Source of the DNA: Trabulsiella odontotermitis
Lineage (GTDB): Bacteria; Pseudomonadota; Gammaproteobacteria; Enterobacterales; Enterobacteriaceae
NCBI RefSeq assembly: GCF_001297775.1
Contig: NZ_LIFX01000001.1
Location: 124,001-188,000, forward strand
DNA: 64,000 nucleotides
Direction of reading: 5' to 3'
Within the stretch, counting starts at the first letter, position 1; each line of letters begins with the position of its first letter. A program made the translations under genes and the position numbers. Below, piece by piece: positions 9,408 through 19,348 of the stretch. The notes under the pieces are model-generated. The model saw only the letters and a program-made list of their open reading frames with translations. It searched no databases and had not been told where the DNA came from.

Positions 9408-11389
9408 GAGGCTTTTTCGTCCGTCAGTTCGACCGTGCGCAGGAAGAAATCCAGCGTTTCGTCGACGGTTTTTTCCATTCCGACCACCGGCACCCAGTTC
9501 AGACAGTGCTTCGCATTACGGATGCTGGGTTTGCGGTGCTCCACGTCCTGATACCCTTTGCCATAATAGTTGCTGCTTTCCACTTCACGGAAACCGGCGA
9601 ACGGCGGGAAGCGGTTACGCAGCGGGTGACGCTCAAAGCTTGCCAGCAGCATTTCCGCCAGCTCTTTAATGCTCGCTTCGTTGTCCGGGTTGCCGATGTT
9701 AATGATCTGCCCGTCGCAACGCCCGTCTTTGTTTTCGATGATGCGGAACAACGCTTCGATGCCATCGCTGATGTCCGTAAAGCAGCGTTTCTGCTTGCCG
9801 CCTTCAATCAGTTTAATCGGCGAGCCTTCCACCAGGTTGAGGATCAACTGCGTAATGGCGCGGGAGCTGCCGATACGCGCGGCGTTCAGGTTGTCGAGGC
9901 GCGGCCCCATCCAGTTGAACGGACGGAACAGGGTAAATTTGAGCCCGTGCTTGTCGCCGTACGCCCAGATCACCCGATCAAGCAGTTGTTTGGACACGGA
10001 GTAGATCCAGCGCTGTTTGTTGATCGGCCCGACCACCAGGTTTGAGGTATCTTCGTCGAAATGCTTGTCGGTACACATGCCGTACACTTCCGACGTCGAC
10101 GGGAAAATAATGCGCTTGTTGTACTTCACGCAGTCGCGGATGATTTTCAGGTTCTCTTCGAAATCCAGCTCAAACACGCGCAGCGGGTTACGGGTATATT
10201 CGATTGGCGTGGCGATGGCAACCAGTGGCAGCACCACGTCGCACTTCTTGATGTGATACTCGATCCATTCAGAGTGAATGCTGATATCGCCTTCCACGAA
10301 GTGGAAGCGCGGGCAGTCGAGGAAACGGCTGATGGCGTCAGAGCTGATATCCAGACCGTAAATTTCGTAGTTATCATCCGCCAGCAGACGCTCGGTCAGA
10401 TGGTTGCCGATAAACCCGTTCACGCCGAGGATCAACACCCGCGTACGGCGCTTAATAGCGACCACCGGCTTGCTGCTCAGCAGCGCACCCGCCACCAGCC
10501 CCATCGCCTGCGCCAGCTGGCCGCCCTGCATGTACACGCCATGTTCAGCCTGGCCGGTGACGATCTCCAGCGCGCCATCGCGACAGGCGACAATCAGCGG
10601 CGCAACCGACAGCACGGTGCCAGGTTTCGCGCCCTGCATCTCATTGTGCAGACGGGATTTCCAGACGATAAATTTGTTGGCGCCAGCATAACCAAACGCT
10701 CCCGGCCACGGGTCGGACACCGCGCGCACCAGGTTGTGCAATTCAGCGGCAGGTTTATCCCAGTCCAGACGCCCGTCTTCCGGGGTACGGCGACCGACAT
10801 ACGTCGCCTGGCTTTCATCCTGCACCGTTTCGTTAAAATGGTCTTCGCGAAGGGCAGGCAGCGCGTTATGCAGCAGCACTTTCGCGGCATCACGCAGTTT
10901 GTGATGCAGGGTCAGCGCAACGTCCGCGTCATCAATCGCCACGCGATGCTGCGCGATAATATTGCCCGCATCAGCCCGCGCGGTCATGCGGTGCAGCGTG
11001 ACGCCGGTCTCTTTCTCACCATTGACCAGCACCCAGTTCAGCGGTGCGCGCCCCCGGTATTTCGGCAGCAGCGAACCATGCAAGTTAAACGCCCCCAGAC
11101 GGGCCGCAGAGAGGATCTCATTGCACAGCAGGTTGCGATAGTAGAACGAGAAAATCACGTCCGGGTTCATCATGCGAATACGCTCGATCCACAGCGGATG
11201 GTTAACGTCATCCGGTGCGTAGACCTGAATACCCTGCTCAGCGGCGATACGCGCTACGGAGCCGAAAAAGTGATTTTCGTTAGCGTTATCCGGATGGGTA
11301 AAAATCGCTTCAATGTCGTATCCGGCGTCCAGCAGCGCCTGAATACCTGCACAACCCATATCGTGATAAGCGAATACAACGGCTTTCAT
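9404..11389 (-). CDS. arnA: Bifunctional UDP-L-Ara4N formyltransferase / UDP-glucuronate dehydrogenase ArnA
   Basis: 661-residue cytoplasmic two-domain enzyme. The N-terminal formyltransferase (about 1-300) has the catalytic residues Asn102, His104 ([10 protein letters not shown]) and Asp140, and N-formylates UDP-L-Ara4N. The C-terminal SDR-like dehydrogenase (about 315-661) begins with the Rossmann motif [10 protein letters not shown] and oxidatively decarboxylates UDP-glucuronate to the 4-keto sugar that ArnB aminates. Both halves are intact. It sits between arnC and arnD with four-base overlaps. Older names: pmrI, yfbG. Confidence 0.96.
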   Translation of the reverse strand: MKAVVFAYHDMGCAGIQALLDAGYDIEAIFTHPDNANENHFFGSVARIAAEQGIQVYAPDDVNHPLWIERIRMMNPDVIFSFYYRNLLCNEILSAARLGAFNLHGSLLPKYRGRAPLNWVLVNGEKETGVTLHRMTARADAGNIIAQHRVAIDDADVALTLHHKLRDAAKVLLHNALPALREDHFNETVQDESQATYVGRRTPEDGRLDWDKPAAELHNLVRAVSDPWPGAFGYAGANKFIVWKSRLHNEMQGAKPGTVLSVAPLIVACRDGALEIVTGQAEHGVYMQGGQLAQAMGLVAGALLSSKPVVAIKRRTRVLILGVNGFIGNHLTERLLADDNYEIYGLDISSDAISRFLDCPRFHFVEGDISIHSEWIEYHIKKCDVVLPLVAIATPIEYTRNPLRVFELDFEENLKIIRDCVKYNKRIIFPSTSEVYGMCTDKHFDEDTSNLVVGPINKQRWIYSVSKQLLDRVIWAYGDKHGLKFTLFRPFNWMGPRLDNLNAARIGSSRAITQLILNLVEGSPIKLIEGGKQKRCFTDISDGIEALFRIIENKDGRCDGQIINIGNPDNEASIKELAEMLLASFERHPLRNRFPPFAGFREVESSNYYGKGYQDVEHRKPSIRNAKHCLNWVPVVGMEKTVDETLDFFLRTVELTDEKAS

Positions 11390-12369
11390 GACCGATCTTC
11401 CTCTTGAGATACCGTCTCGTCCTTGCGGACGACGCGTTGAATAAAGTAACGGGGACGAGCACGCACATCGTTGTAGATACGGCCGATGTACTCACCCAGC
11501 AGGCCCATGCCAACAAACTGGGCACCAATAAACATGAACAGTACGGCGAAGAGCACGAACACCCCTTCCGCCGCCCACTGCGGGCCTAACGCCAGACGCA
11601 GCACGATAAGCAGGATGGAGAAAGCAAACCCGAGCAGTGCGATGACGCTGCCGAATACGCTCAGCAAGCGCAGCGGCGTGGTGGTCAGGCAGGTCACCAG
11701 GTCGTACATCAGGTTAATCAGCCGCATAAAGCTGTATTTGGAATCACCAAACTCACGCTCGGCATGCAGCACCGGGATCTCCACGGCGCGGCGGGCGAAG
11801 GTGTTCGCCAGAATCGGAATAAACGTGCTGCGTTCGTGACAGTTGAGCATCGCGTCAATGATGTGGCGGCGATAGGCGCGCAGCATGCAGCCGTAATCGC
11901 CCATCGCTTTACCGGTGGTGCGCTGGATCAGGCGGTTGATCATCTTCGACGCGGCTTTGCGGAAAAAGGAGTCCTGACGGTTCTGGCGTACGGTGCCGAC
12001 CACGTCGTAGCCTTCATCGGCTTTCGCCACCAGACGCGGGATCTCTTCCGGCGGGTTTTGCAGATCGGCGTCGAGAGTAATAATCAGATCGCCCGTGACG
12101 TGGCTGAAGCCCGCCATGATCGCCGAATGCTGGCCGTAGTTGCGGTTGAGCAACACGGCGACAATGTGGCTGCCCTCCGCGTCGGCGGCATCACAGAGCA
12201 TTTGCGCCGAGTCGTCGCTGCTGCCGTCGTCAACCAGCAGAATTTCATACTCACGCCCCAGCGACGCACAGGCGGCGTCGGTACGGCGGATGAGCTCTGG
12301 CAGGCTCTCCTGCTCGTTAAAGACAGGAATGACCACCGACACTTTCTGAACCGGGGGATAGCTAAACAT
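11386..12369 (-). CDS. arnC: Undecaprenyl-phosphate 4-deoxy-4-formamido-L-arabinose transferase ArnC
   Basis: Inner-membrane GT2 glycosyltransferase that loads formylated L-Ara4N from UDP onto undecaprenyl phosphate. The GT2 domain starts with [18 protein letters not shown], has the DDGSSDDS motif and the [10 protein letters not shown] metal-binding motif, and ends with two membrane helices. The frame extends to 12423, but [16 protein letters not shown] at 12369 is the family start and gives 327 residues (K-12: 322). That start leaves a one-base gap after the arnB stop codon at 12371. Confidence 0.94.
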   Translation of the reverse strand: MFSYPPVQKVSVVIPVFNEQESLPELIRRTDAACASLGREYEILLVDDGSSDDSAQMLCDAADAEGSHIVAVLLNRNYGQHSAIMAGFSHVTGDLIITLDADLQNPPEEIPRLVAKADEGYDVVGTVRQNRQDSFFRKAASKMINRLIQRTTGKAMGDYGCMLRAYRRHIIDAMLNCHERSTFIPILANTFARRAVEIPVLHAEREFGDSKYSFMRLINLMYDLVTCLTTTPLRLLSVFGSVIALLGFAFSILLIVLRLALGPQWAAEGVFVLFAVLFMFIGAQFVGMGLLGEYIGRIYNDVRARPRYFIQRVVRKDETVSQEEDRS

Positions 12370-12370
12370 A

Positions 12371-13510
12371 TCAACGCCCTGCAAGCTGATGGAGTGCGGC
12401 AATGACGCGGGTTGTGTCGTCATGAGTCATATCCGGAAAAAGAGGAAGTGAGCAGATACGCGCGCTGTTCCACTCGGTATTCGGCAGAGAAACGTCGGGA
12501 AAGCGTTCACGGTAATATTTCTGCGTGTGAGCGGCGCGGAAGTGCAGCCCGGTGCCGATCCCTTTGGCTTTTAACTGTTCCATCAGCGCGTCGCGGCTCA
12601 GACCGCAACGTGTTTCATCCACGCGGATGATGAAAAGATGCCAGGCGTGCAGATGCTCCCAGTGCGGGACCGCCAGCGGCTGGAAGGGCGTGTCAGCCAG
12701 TTCGTTGAGATAGCGCCAGGCGATATCGTGGCGGCGCTGATTGGCCTGCCCGAGTTTCCCCAGTTGCACCAGTGCCAGCGCGGCGTTGATGTCAGCGAGA
12801 TTGTATTTATAGCCCGGGGAGATCACCTCCGCCTGCGGCGCGCGACCGTGGGTCTGGCGGTCATAAGCATCGACGCCAAGACCGTGAAACTTCAGGCTGC
12901 GAATGCGCGCGGCCAGTTGGTCGTCGTCGGTGACCACCAGGCCACCCTCCGCACTGGTCATGTTTTTGATCGCATGGAAAGAGAAAATCGCCGTACCCTG
13001 CCAGCCCACGTGGCGGTTCTTGTAGTAGGTTCCGGCGGCATGGGCGGCGTCTTCAATCACGGGAATACCGTGACGGTCAGCAACGGCGCGGATCGCGTCG
13101 ATATCCGCCGGTGCGCCCGCGTAGTGAACCGGGATAATGGCTTTGGTGCGCGGCGTGATGGCGGCGTCGACAGCTTCCGCTGTGATCATGAGGTTGTCGC
13201 GATCGACATCGATCATCACCGGTGTCGCGCCGAGCAGCACGATCATGTTCAGCGTTGAAACCCAGGTCTGCGACGGGGTGATCACTTCATCGCCCGGCCC
13301 GATACCCAGCGCCATCAGCGTGACATGCATACCGCCCGTCGCTGAACTCACCGCAATGGCATGGCGGTTGCCCGTCAGGCCACAAAACGCCGCTTCAAGC
13401 GCCTGATTTTTCGGCCCGGTGGTGATCCAGCCGGACTGCAACACCTCTTTAAGCGCAGCGAATTCCGCTTCTCCCATTGAGGGGCGCGAGAAGGGCAAAA
13501 AATCGCTCAT
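12371..13510 (-). CDS. arnB: UDP-4-amino-4-deoxy-L-arabinose-oxoglutarate aminotransferase ArnB
   Basis: First gene of the operon. This PLP enzyme (DegT/DnrJ/EryC1 family) aminates UDP-4-keto-pentose, using glutamate, to give UDP-L-Ara4N. The PLP-binding Lys is residue 182 in [13 protein letters not shown]. Three consecutive ATG codons lie at 13516, 13513 and 13510. The ribosome site AAGGA directly abuts the first and is six bases from the third. The third also gives the family N-terminus [10 protein letters not shown] and 379 residues, so I use it. A PmrA-like box lies about 150 bases upstream. Confidence 0.95.
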   Translation of the reverse strand: MSDFLPFSRPSMGEAEFAALKEVLQSGWITTGPKNQALEAAFCGLTGNRHAIAVSSATGGMHVTLMALGIGPGDEVITPSQTWVSTLNMIVLLGATPVMIDVDRDNLMITAEAVDAAITPRTKAIIPVHYAGAPADIDAIRAVADRHGIPVIEDAAHAAGTYYKNRHVGWQGTAIFSFHAIKNMTSAEGGLVVTDDDQLAARIRSLKFHGLGVDAYDRQTHGRAPQAEVISPGYKYNLADINAALALVQLGKLGQANQRRHDIAWRYLNELADTPFQPLAVPHWEHLHAWHLFIIRVDETRCGLSRDALMEQLKAKGIGTGLHFRAAHTQKYYRERFPDVSLPNTEWNSARICSLPLFPDMTHDDTTRVIAALHQLAGR

Positions 13511-13647
13511 CATCATTCCTTACCTGTAAAGGATTCGGTGCTTCTGGTTTACTCATCCGGTCATCGTGCGCCAGAGGAGTTAAACAAAACGAAAATGAAA
13601 TCGACGCCGATGCGGTATTTCTTAAACGGCGCATCAACTTGCGAAAA

Positions 13648-13680
13648 AATATAAACGCGTAAGATTAGGACAAGATTAAG
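13648..13680 (-). promoter_or_regulatory. arn promoter with PmrA (BasR) box
   Basis: On the minus strand CTTAAT (13680-13675), a five-base spacer CTTGT, then CCTAAT (13669-13664). This fits the direct-repeat PmrA box YTTAAK-N5-YTTAAK with one mismatch. A possible -10 element TATATT lies ten bases downstream (13653-13648), putting the transcript start near 13641 with a leader of about 130 bases. PmrA control of arn is established in Salmonella and E. coli; its use here is inferred from the match. No clear PhoP box was seen. Confidence 0.65.
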
Positions 13681-13955
13681 AAAGGTATAAAGAGATCATG
13701 AATTTTATAAAAAATATTAAAAATCAATAGATTGAATGATGATAAAAGCTTAAGAAAAGAATACCTCACGGCGAAATAACGCGAGCCTGCTCACAATATT
13801 CAACCGAGATTAAACGGCCTTCATTTTTATTGAACTTTTTATATTTATTGTCATCCTGAGGAAAACCAGGACTATACCGGATATATGTCAGATTTATTTC
13901 AACAGTAAACCGGCAATAATTTGCGTTAAAAAGTGGATGACTATCTGCCCTTGCT

Positions 13956-13996
13956 TTGATCCAGATTACGTCAAAAGTATGATGAATTATTAAAAT
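13956..13996 (+). promoter_or_regulatory. nik promoter with FNR-like site
   Basis: A perfect FNR half-site TTGAT (13956-13960), four bases, then the poorer half ATTAC (13965-13969). TAAAAT at 13991-13996 can be the -10 element. If the FNR site is centred at -41.5, the transcript would start near 14004, which places TAAAAT about one base from its ideal position. This class II layout agrees with the known FNR-dependent anaerobic expression of nik in E. coli. The second half-site is weak. Confidence 0.55.
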
Positions 13997-14004
13997 CATC
14001 ATAC
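13977..14004 (+). promoter_or_regulatory. NikR operator
   Basis: The half-sites GTATGA (13977-13982) and TCATAC (13999-14004) are separated by exactly 16 bases. This is the published NikR consensus of E. coli with no mismatch. The operator covers the probable -10 element and transcript start of nikA, so Ni-bound NikR would block the polymerase. nikR is the last gene of the same cluster, giving a closed feedback loop. Confidence 0.95.
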
Positions 14005-14035
14005 TTTGATACCTGATTTCGCAGAGGCGAGGCCA

Positions 14036-15607
14036 TTGTCTACTTTCCGCTCACTCCTGTTGGCGTTTCTGACCTGTACATCGCTGCTGGCTCACGCCGC
14101 CGCGCCTGATGAACTGACCACCGCCTGGCCGGTCAACGTCGGGCCGCTCAATCCTCACCTTTATACCCCGAACCAGATGTTTGCCCAAAGCATGGTGTAT
14201 GAACCGCTGGTCAAATATCAGTCGGACGGCAGTGTTCAGCCCTGGCTGGCGAAAAGCTGGACCCACTCTGCTGACGGCAAAACCTGGGTCTTCACCCTGC
14301 GCGATGATGTGCGTTTCTCCAATGGCGAACCGTTTAACGCCGACGCCGCCGTCGCCAACTTCACGGCGGTGCTGGCGAATCGCCCGCGACATGCCTGGCT
14401 GGAGCTGACCAATCAGATTGTCGCGGTCAAAGCCCTGAGCCCGCAACAGCTGCAAATTACCCTGAAAAGCGCCTACTACCCTTTCCTGCAAGAACTCTCG
14501 CTGCCACGCCCTTTCCGTTTTATTGCGCCGTCACAGTTTAAAGAGAACGGCACGGTGTCCGGCATTAAGGCACCGATCGGTACCGGGCCGTGGGTATTAA
14601 AAGCCTCGCGGATGAATCAATACGATGTGTTCGTGCGTAACGATAATTACTGGGGCGAGAAACCGGCCCTCCGCCAGATCACCATCAAAGTGATCCCGGA
14701 CCCGACCAGCCGGGCGATTGCGTTTGAAGCAGGTGAGGTGGATTTGCTGTACGGAGATGAAGGTCTGCTGCCGCTCGATACCTTTGAACGTTTCCGCCAC
14801 CAGCCGGAGTATCAGACCGCGCTGTCGCCATCGATGGAAACCATCATGCTGGCGCTCAATTCCGCGAAGGGGCCGACGCGTGAACTGGCGGTTCGCGAAG
14901 CGCTGAACTACGCGGTCGATAAAAAAACGCTGATCGACACCGCGCTGTATGGCACCCAAAAGGTGGCCGATACCCTGTTCGCCCCTTCCGTGCCGTATGC
15001 CAACATTCCGCTGACGCCACGCCAGTACGATCCGCAGAAAGCCGTTGCGCTGCTGGAACAGGCAGGCTGGACGCTGCCAGCGGGGAAAACCATCCGGCAG
15101 AAAGACGGCCAGCCGCTGACCATTGAACTGGCCTTTATGGGCACCGATGCGCTCAGCAAATCCATGGCGGAAATCATTCAGGCGAATCTGCGCCAGGTTG
15201 GCATCGACGTGACGATGATCGGCGAAGAAGAGAGCAGCATTGACGCCCGCCAGCGCGATGGTCGCTTTGGCATGATTTTCGCCAGCACCTGGGGCGCGCC
15301 GTATGATCCTCACGCCTATTTAAGCTCGATGCGCGTACCGTCACATGCGGATTTCCAGGCGCAACAGGGACTGCCGGACAAGAAACTTATCGATAGCGAG
15401 ATCGGTGAAATCCTCACCACCACGGACGACACGCACCGCCAGCAGCTTTACCGTGATGTACTGACGCGCCTGCACAATGACGCGGTCTATCTGCCGATAA
15501 GCTATGCCTCATTGATGTCCGTGTCGCGTCCGGCACTCGGCAAGATCCCGTTCGCGCCGATCGCCACCGACATCCCCTTTGAGCGCATTCACCCGGTAAC
15601 GCCATGA
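14036..15607 (+). CDS. nikA: Periplasmic nickel-binding protein NikA
   Basis: Substrate-binding protein of the NikABCDE nickel ABC importer (SBP family 5). The mature N-terminus [20 protein letters not shown] follows a signal peptide of about 22 residues ending in AHA. A TTG at 14006 opens the frame but lies at the probable transcript start. The TTG at 14036 gives MSTFRSLL, aligns with the K-12 start (MLSTLRR) and has GAGG (14024-14027) eight bases upstream, so it is preferred; about 523 residues (K-12: 524). The end overlaps nikB by four bases (ATGA). Confidence 0.94.
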   Translation: MSTFRSLLLAFLTCTSLLAHAAAPDELTTAWPVNVGPLNPHLYTPNQMFAQSMVYEPLVKYQSDGSVQPWLAKSWTHSADGKTWVFTLRDDVRFSNGEPFNADAAVANFTAVLANRPRHAWLELTNQIVAVKALSPQQLQITLKSAYYPFLQELSLPRPFRFIAPSQFKENGTVSGIKAPIGTGPWVLKASRMNQYDVFVRNDNYWGEKPALRQITIKVIPDPTSRAIAFEAGEVDLLYGDEGLLPLDTFERFRHQPEYQTALSPSMETIMLALNSAKGPTRELAVREALNYAVDKKTLIDTALYGTQKVADTLFAPSVPYANIPLTPRQYDPQKAVALLEQAGWTLPAGKTIRQKDGQPLTIELAFMGTDALSKSMAEIIQANLRQVGIDVTMIGEEESSIDARQRDGRFGMIFASTWGAPYDPHAYLSSMRVPSHADFQAQQGLPDKKLIDSEIGEILTTTDDTHRQQLYRDVLTRLHNDAVYLPISYASLMSVSRPALGKIPFAPIATDIPFERIHPVTP

Positions 15608-16551
15608 TGCTGCGATTTATTCTGCGGCGCGTGCTGCTGCTCATCCCGATACTCCTCGCCGCTTCAGCGATTATCTTTCTGCTGCTGCGGCTGGGATCGG
15701 GCGACCCGGCGCTGGATTATCTGCGCCTGTCGAACCTGCCGCCGACGCCGGAGATGGTCGCCTCAACGCGGGAGCTGCTCGGCCTGAATCAGTCCTTGCC
15801 GGTACAGTATCTGACGTGGCTGTGGCGCGCGCTACACCTCGATTTTGGCGTGTCTTACGCTTCGCAGCGCCCGGTGCTCGACGATCTGCTGCACTTCCTG
15901 CCCGCCACGCTGCAACTGACCGGCGCGGCGCTGATGTTAATTCTGCTGACCTCGGTGCCGCTTGGTATTCTGGCGGCACGCCATCGCGATCGGTTGTCGG
16001 ATTTCGCCGTTCGCCTCATCGCGTTTCTTGGTGTGTCGATGCCGAATTTCTGGCTCGCCTTTTTACTGGTGATGTTTTTCTCCGTGCATCTGCAATGGCT
16101 TCCGGCCATGGGCTACGGCAGCTGGCAACATATCATCCTGCCTGCCATTTCGATCGCGTTTATGTCGCTGGCGATCAACGCCCGCCTGCTGCGCGCCAGC
16201 ATGCTGGACGCCGCCGGGCAGCGCCACGTTGTCTGGGCACGGCTGCGCGGACTTAGCGAGCGGCAGATCGAGCAACGGCATGTTTTGCGTAACGCCACGC
16301 TGCCGGTGGTGACCGCCATTGGGATGCACATCGGCGAACTGATTGGTGGCACGATGATCATCGAAAACATCTTTGCCTGGCCTGGCGTCGGGCGCTACGC
16401 GGTGTCGGCCATCTTTAACCGCGACTATCCGGTGATCCAGTGTTTCACCCTGCTGATGGTCACCGTGTTCGTGCTGTGCAACCTGGCGGTGGACGTGCTG
16501 AACGCGGCGCTCGACCCGCGTATTCGTCGTCATGAAGGAGCACAGGCATGA
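15604..16551 (+). CDS. nikB: Nickel ABC transporter permease NikB
   Basis: Inner-membrane permease of 315 residues from the DppB/OppB family, which forms the nickel channel with NikC. The N-terminus [17 protein letters not shown] is the typical first helix. The C-terminal part carries the EAA-type loop that contacts the ATPases (region [21 protein letters not shown]). ATGA overlaps join it to nikA and nikC. Confidence 0.95.
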   Translation: MMLRFILRRVLLLIPILLAASAIIFLLLRLGSGDPALDYLRLSNLPPTPEMVASTRELLGLNQSLPVQYLTWLWRALHLDFGVSYASQRPVLDDLLHFLPATLQLTGAALMLILLTSVPLGILAARHRDRLSDFAVRLIAFLGVSMPNFWLAFLLVMFFSVHLQWLPAMGYGSWQHIILPAISIAFMSLAINARLLRASMLDAAGQRHVVWARLRGLSERQIEQRHVLRNATLPVVTAIGMHIGELIGGTMIIENIFAWPGVGRYAVSAIFNRDYPVIQCFTLLMVTVFVLCNLAVDVLNAALDPRIRRHEGAQA

Positions 16552-17384
16552 ATTTTTTCCTGACGGCTCGCTGGCCGGTTCGCCTGGCGCTGATAACCAT
16601 TGTGCTGTTGATGTTGATCGCGCTGACCAGCCAGTGGTGGCTGCCTTACGATCCGCTGGCGATTGATTTACCGCAGCGCCTGCTGCCGCCGGATGCGGCG
16701 CACTGGCTCGGCACCGATCACCTGGGCCGTGATATTTTCTCCCGTCTGCTCGCTGCCACCCGCGTATCGCTGGGATCGGTGATGATCTGCCTGGTGCTGA
16801 TCCTCGCCCTCGGGCTGACGCTCGGTGGCAGCGCCGGTTTGCTGGGCGGTCGCGTGGATCAAACCATCATGCGCGTCGCCGACATGTTCATGACCTTTCC
16901 GACGTCGATCCTCTCTTTCTTTATGGTTGGCGTGCTCGGCACCGGCTTAACTAACGTGATCATCGCTATCGCCCTGTCGCACTGGGCGTGGTATGCGCGC
17001 ATGGTGCGTAATCTGGTGTTGTCCCTGCGTCACCGCGAATTTGTGCTGGCGTCTCGTCTGAGCGGCGCCAGTCACGTGCAGGTGTTTATCAGCCATCTGG
17101 CGGGCGCGGTGGTGCCGTCGCTGCTGGTGCTGGCGACGCTGGATATCGGGCACATGATGCTGCACGTCGCGGGGATGTCGTTTCTCGGCCTCGGCGTCAG
17201 CGCGCCGACGGCGGAGTGGGGCGTGATGATCAACGATGCGCGGCAGTATATCTGGACACAGCCGCTGCAGATGCTGTGGCCCGGGCTGGCGCTGTTCATC
17301 AGCGTAATGGCCTTTAACATGACCGGCGATGCGCTGCGCGATCGCCTCGACCCGTACCTCAATGCGGAGCACAGCCACGGATGA
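16548..17384 (+). CDS. nikC: Nickel ABC transporter permease NikC
   Basis: 278-residue DppC/OppC-family permease, partner of NikB. The family motif [14 protein letters not shown] is near residues 57-70, and the C-terminal half holds the EAA-like loop with [14 protein letters not shown]. About six helices are visible. It overlaps nikB and nikD by four bases each. Confidence 0.95.
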   Translation: MNFFLTARWPVRLALITIVLLMLIALTSQWWLPYDPLAIDLPQRLLPPDAAHWLGTDHLGRDIFSRLLAATRVSLGSVMICLVLILALGLTLGGSAGLLGGRVDQTIMRVADMFMTFPTSILSFFMVGVLGTGLTNVIIAIALSHWAWYARMVRNLVLSLRHREFVLASRLSGASHVQVFISHLAGAVVPSLLVLATLDIGHMMLHVAGMSFLGLGVSAPTAEWGVMINDARQYIWTQPLQMLWPGLALFISVMAFNMTGDALRDRLDPYLNAEHSHG

Positions 17385-18145
17385 CCACGCAACTGGAACT
17401 GCATAACATCACCCTGAGTGCCGAACGCCCGCTGGTACACGGCGTGTCGCTGACCCTGCGTAAAGGCCGCGTGCTGGCGTTGCTCGGCGGCAGCGGCAGC
17501 GGAAAATCGCTGACCTGCGCGGCCGCGCTGGGCGTATTACCGGCAGGCGTGCGCCAGACGGCGGGCGAAGTGCGGGCAGACAACCAGGCGGTGTCGCCTG
17601 CGAGCCTGCGCGGCACGATGGTCGCCACTATCATGCAAAACCCGCGCAGCGCCTTTAACCCGCTATACACCATGGCGACCCACGCGCGGGAAACCTGCCG
17701 GGCGCTGGGAAAACCGCTGGATGACGCGACGCTGCTTGCCGCGATGGAAAACGTCGGGCTGGAAAACCCCCGCAGTGTGCTGGCGCTCTATCCGTTCGAA
17801 ATGAGCGGCGGCATGCTGCAACGGATGATGATGGCGATGGCGGTACTCGGCGATGCGTCGTTTATCATCGCCGATGAACCGACCACCGATCTCGACGCCG
17901 TGGCGCAGGCGCGCATTCTCGATCTGCTGGATTCGCTGATGCAGACCCGTCGACCGGGATTACTGCTGGTGACCCACGATATGGGCGTTGCCGCGCGGCT
18001 GGCCGATGACGTCGCGGTAATGGATAACGGCCGCATCGTGGAGTACAGCGACGTCGAAACGCTGTTTACCGCGCCACAGCACCCGGTGACGAAACAGTTA
18101 CTGGCCGCACATCTGGCGCTGTATGGCATGGAGTTATCGCAATGA
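17381..18145 (+). CDS. nikD: Nickel import ATP-binding protein NikD
   Basis: 254-residue ABC ATPase on the cytoplasmic side of NikBC. Walker A is GGSGSGKS (about residues 36-43), the signature is MSGGMLQRM, and Walker B is [12 protein letters not shown]. It works as a heterodimer with NikE. Four-base overlaps link it to nikC and nikE. Confidence 0.95.
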   Translation: MTTQLELHNITLSAERPLVHGVSLTLRKGRVLALLGGSGSGKSLTCAAALGVLPAGVRQTAGEVRADNQAVSPASLRGTMVATIMQNPRSAFNPLYTMATHARETCRALGKPLDDATLLAAMENVGLENPRSVLALYPFEMSGGMLQRMMMAMAVLGDASFIIADEPTTDLDAVAQARILDLLDSLMQTRRPGLLLVTHDMGVAARLADDVAVMDNGRIVEYSDVETLFTAPQHPVTKQLLAAHLALYGMELSQ

Positions 18146-18933
18146 CGCTTTTCACTGTTAGTCAGTTAAATCATGGTTATCCCCGGCGTCCCGATGTGCT
18201 GAACGACGTTACTTTCACGCTCAGGCCCGGCGAAACCGTTGCCCTGCTGGGGCGCAGCGGCTGCGGCAAAAGTACATTGGCGCGGCTGCTGGTCGGGCTG
18301 GAAACTCCGGCCTCGGGTGAAATTCTCTGGCAGGGCAAACCGCTTGCTGCGCTGAAAGGCGAGGCGAAGCGCGGTTTTTATCGCGATATTCAGATGGTGT
18401 TTCAGGACGCGCTCAGTGCGGTGAACCCACGTAAAACCGTGCGCGAGATTATTCGCGAGCCATTGCGCCACCTGCTGCGCTGTTCGCGGCAGGAGCAGCA
18501 ACAGAAAATCACGGCGATGATGGCGGCGGTGGAGCTTGACCTGTCGCTGCTGGATAAGCGGCCGCCACAGCTCAGCGGCGGTCAACTCCAGCGGGTGTGT
18601 CTGGCGCGTGCGCTGATTGTCGAACCGAAGCTGTTGATCCTCGATGAAGCCGTCTCCAGTCTCGATCTCGTCCTGCAGGCGGGTATTATTCGTCTGCTGA
18701 AGCGCCTGCAACAGCAATCCGGCGTCGCCTGTCTGTTCATCACCCACGACCTGCGGCTGGTCGAGCGGTTTTGCCAGCGGGTGATGGTGATGGAGCACGG
18801 GCAACTGGTGGAAACCACCGTCGTGCAGTCGCCGCTTCGTTTTCAAACTGCCGCAGGACAGGCGCTCCAGCGCGCCGTACTGCCTGCCTTTCCCGCCACT
18901 CTGACTGAAGGAAAACTCGCATGCAGCGCGTGA
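18142..18933 (+). CDS. nikE: Nickel import ATP-binding protein NikE
   Basis: 263-residue second ABC ATPase of the nickel importer. Walker A is GRSGCGKST, the signature is LSGGQLQRV, and Walker B is [13 protein letters not shown]-12 NikE is slightly longer (268), with the difference near the C-terminus. The nikR start lies 13 bases inside its 3' end. Confidence 0.94.
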   Translation: MTLFTVSQLNHGYPRRPDVLNDVTFTLRPGETVALLGRSGCGKSTLARLLVGLETPASGEILWQGKPLAALKGEAKRGFYRDIQMVFQDALSAVNPRKTVREIIREPLRHLLRCSRQEQQQKITAMMAAVELDLSLLDKRPPQLSGGQLQRVCLARALIVEPKLLILDEAVSSLDLVLQAGIIRLLKRLQQQSGVACLFITHDLRLVERFCQRVMVMEHGQLVETTVVQSPLRFQTAAGQALQRAVLPAFPATLTEGKLACSA

Positions 18934-19325
18934 CCATTACCCTTGATGACGATCTGTTAACCACCCTGGATGCGCTCAGCGAACATCACGGCTATCGCAA
19001 CCGTTCCGAAGCCATCCGTGACATTTTACGTAACGCACTGGTGCAGGAGAAAAGCCAGCAGGCAGATCGCCAGGGCTACGCGGTACTCTCTTATGTGTAT
19101 GAGCATGAAAAGCGCGATCTGGCGAGCCGTCTGGTTTCCAGCCAGCATCACCATCACGACCTGTCAGTCGCCACGCTGCATGTGCATATCAGTCACGAAG
19201 ACTGCCTTGAGATTGCAGTGCTGAAGGGCAACATGCATGAGATTAAACATTTTGCCGATGAGATGATTGCCGAACGCGGCGTCAGGCACGGCCATTTGCA
19301 GTGCCTGACGGCGGAAGATGATTGA
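18921..19325 (+). CDS. nikR: Nickel-responsive transcriptional repressor NikR
   Basis: 134-residue ribbon-helix-helix repressor with an ACT-like metal domain. The N-terminal RHH segment is [13 protein letters not shown]. The high-affinity nickel ligands His76, His87, His89 and Cys95 are all present at the K-12 positions. With nickel bound it tetramerises and binds GTATGA-N16-TCATAC, found intact before nikA. The gene overlaps nikE by 13 bases, and a good ribosome site (GAAGGAAA) lies inside nikE. Confidence 0.96.
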   Translation: MQRVTITLDDDLLTTLDALSEHHGYRNRSEAIRDILRNALVQEKSQQADRQGYAVLSYVYEHEKRDLASRLVSSQHHHHDLSVATLHVHISHEDCLEIAVLKGNMHEIKHFADEMIAERGVRHGHLQCLTAEDD

Positions 19326-19348
19326 TTGTAACCTTCACGGATAACGGC

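Larger units (their letters stand above)
13511..14035. other. Divergent AT-rich control region between arnB and nikA
   Basis: 525 bases without a supported gene, much more AT-rich than the flanks, especially 13680-13760. On the minus strand it holds the arn promoter candidate: PmrA-like box at 13664-13680 and TATATT at 13653-13648. On the plus strand it holds an FNR-like half-site, a TAAAAT -10 box and a full NikR operator just before nikA. A 78-codon open frame on the minus strand (13766-14002) was not accepted because it covers these control sites and has no recognisable protein features. Confidence 0.7.

Noticed and set aside
10061-11407. 448-codon open frame on the plus strand
   Set aside because: It lies antisense inside arnA, a fully conserved gene; the protein is His/Arg/Gln-rich, typical of antisense frames in GC-rich coding DNA.
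13766-14002. 78-codon open frame on the minus strand in the arnB-nikA gap
   Set aside because: It covers the NikR operator and the likely nik promoter, lies in AT-rich DNA, has no convincing ribosome site and shows no protein features.
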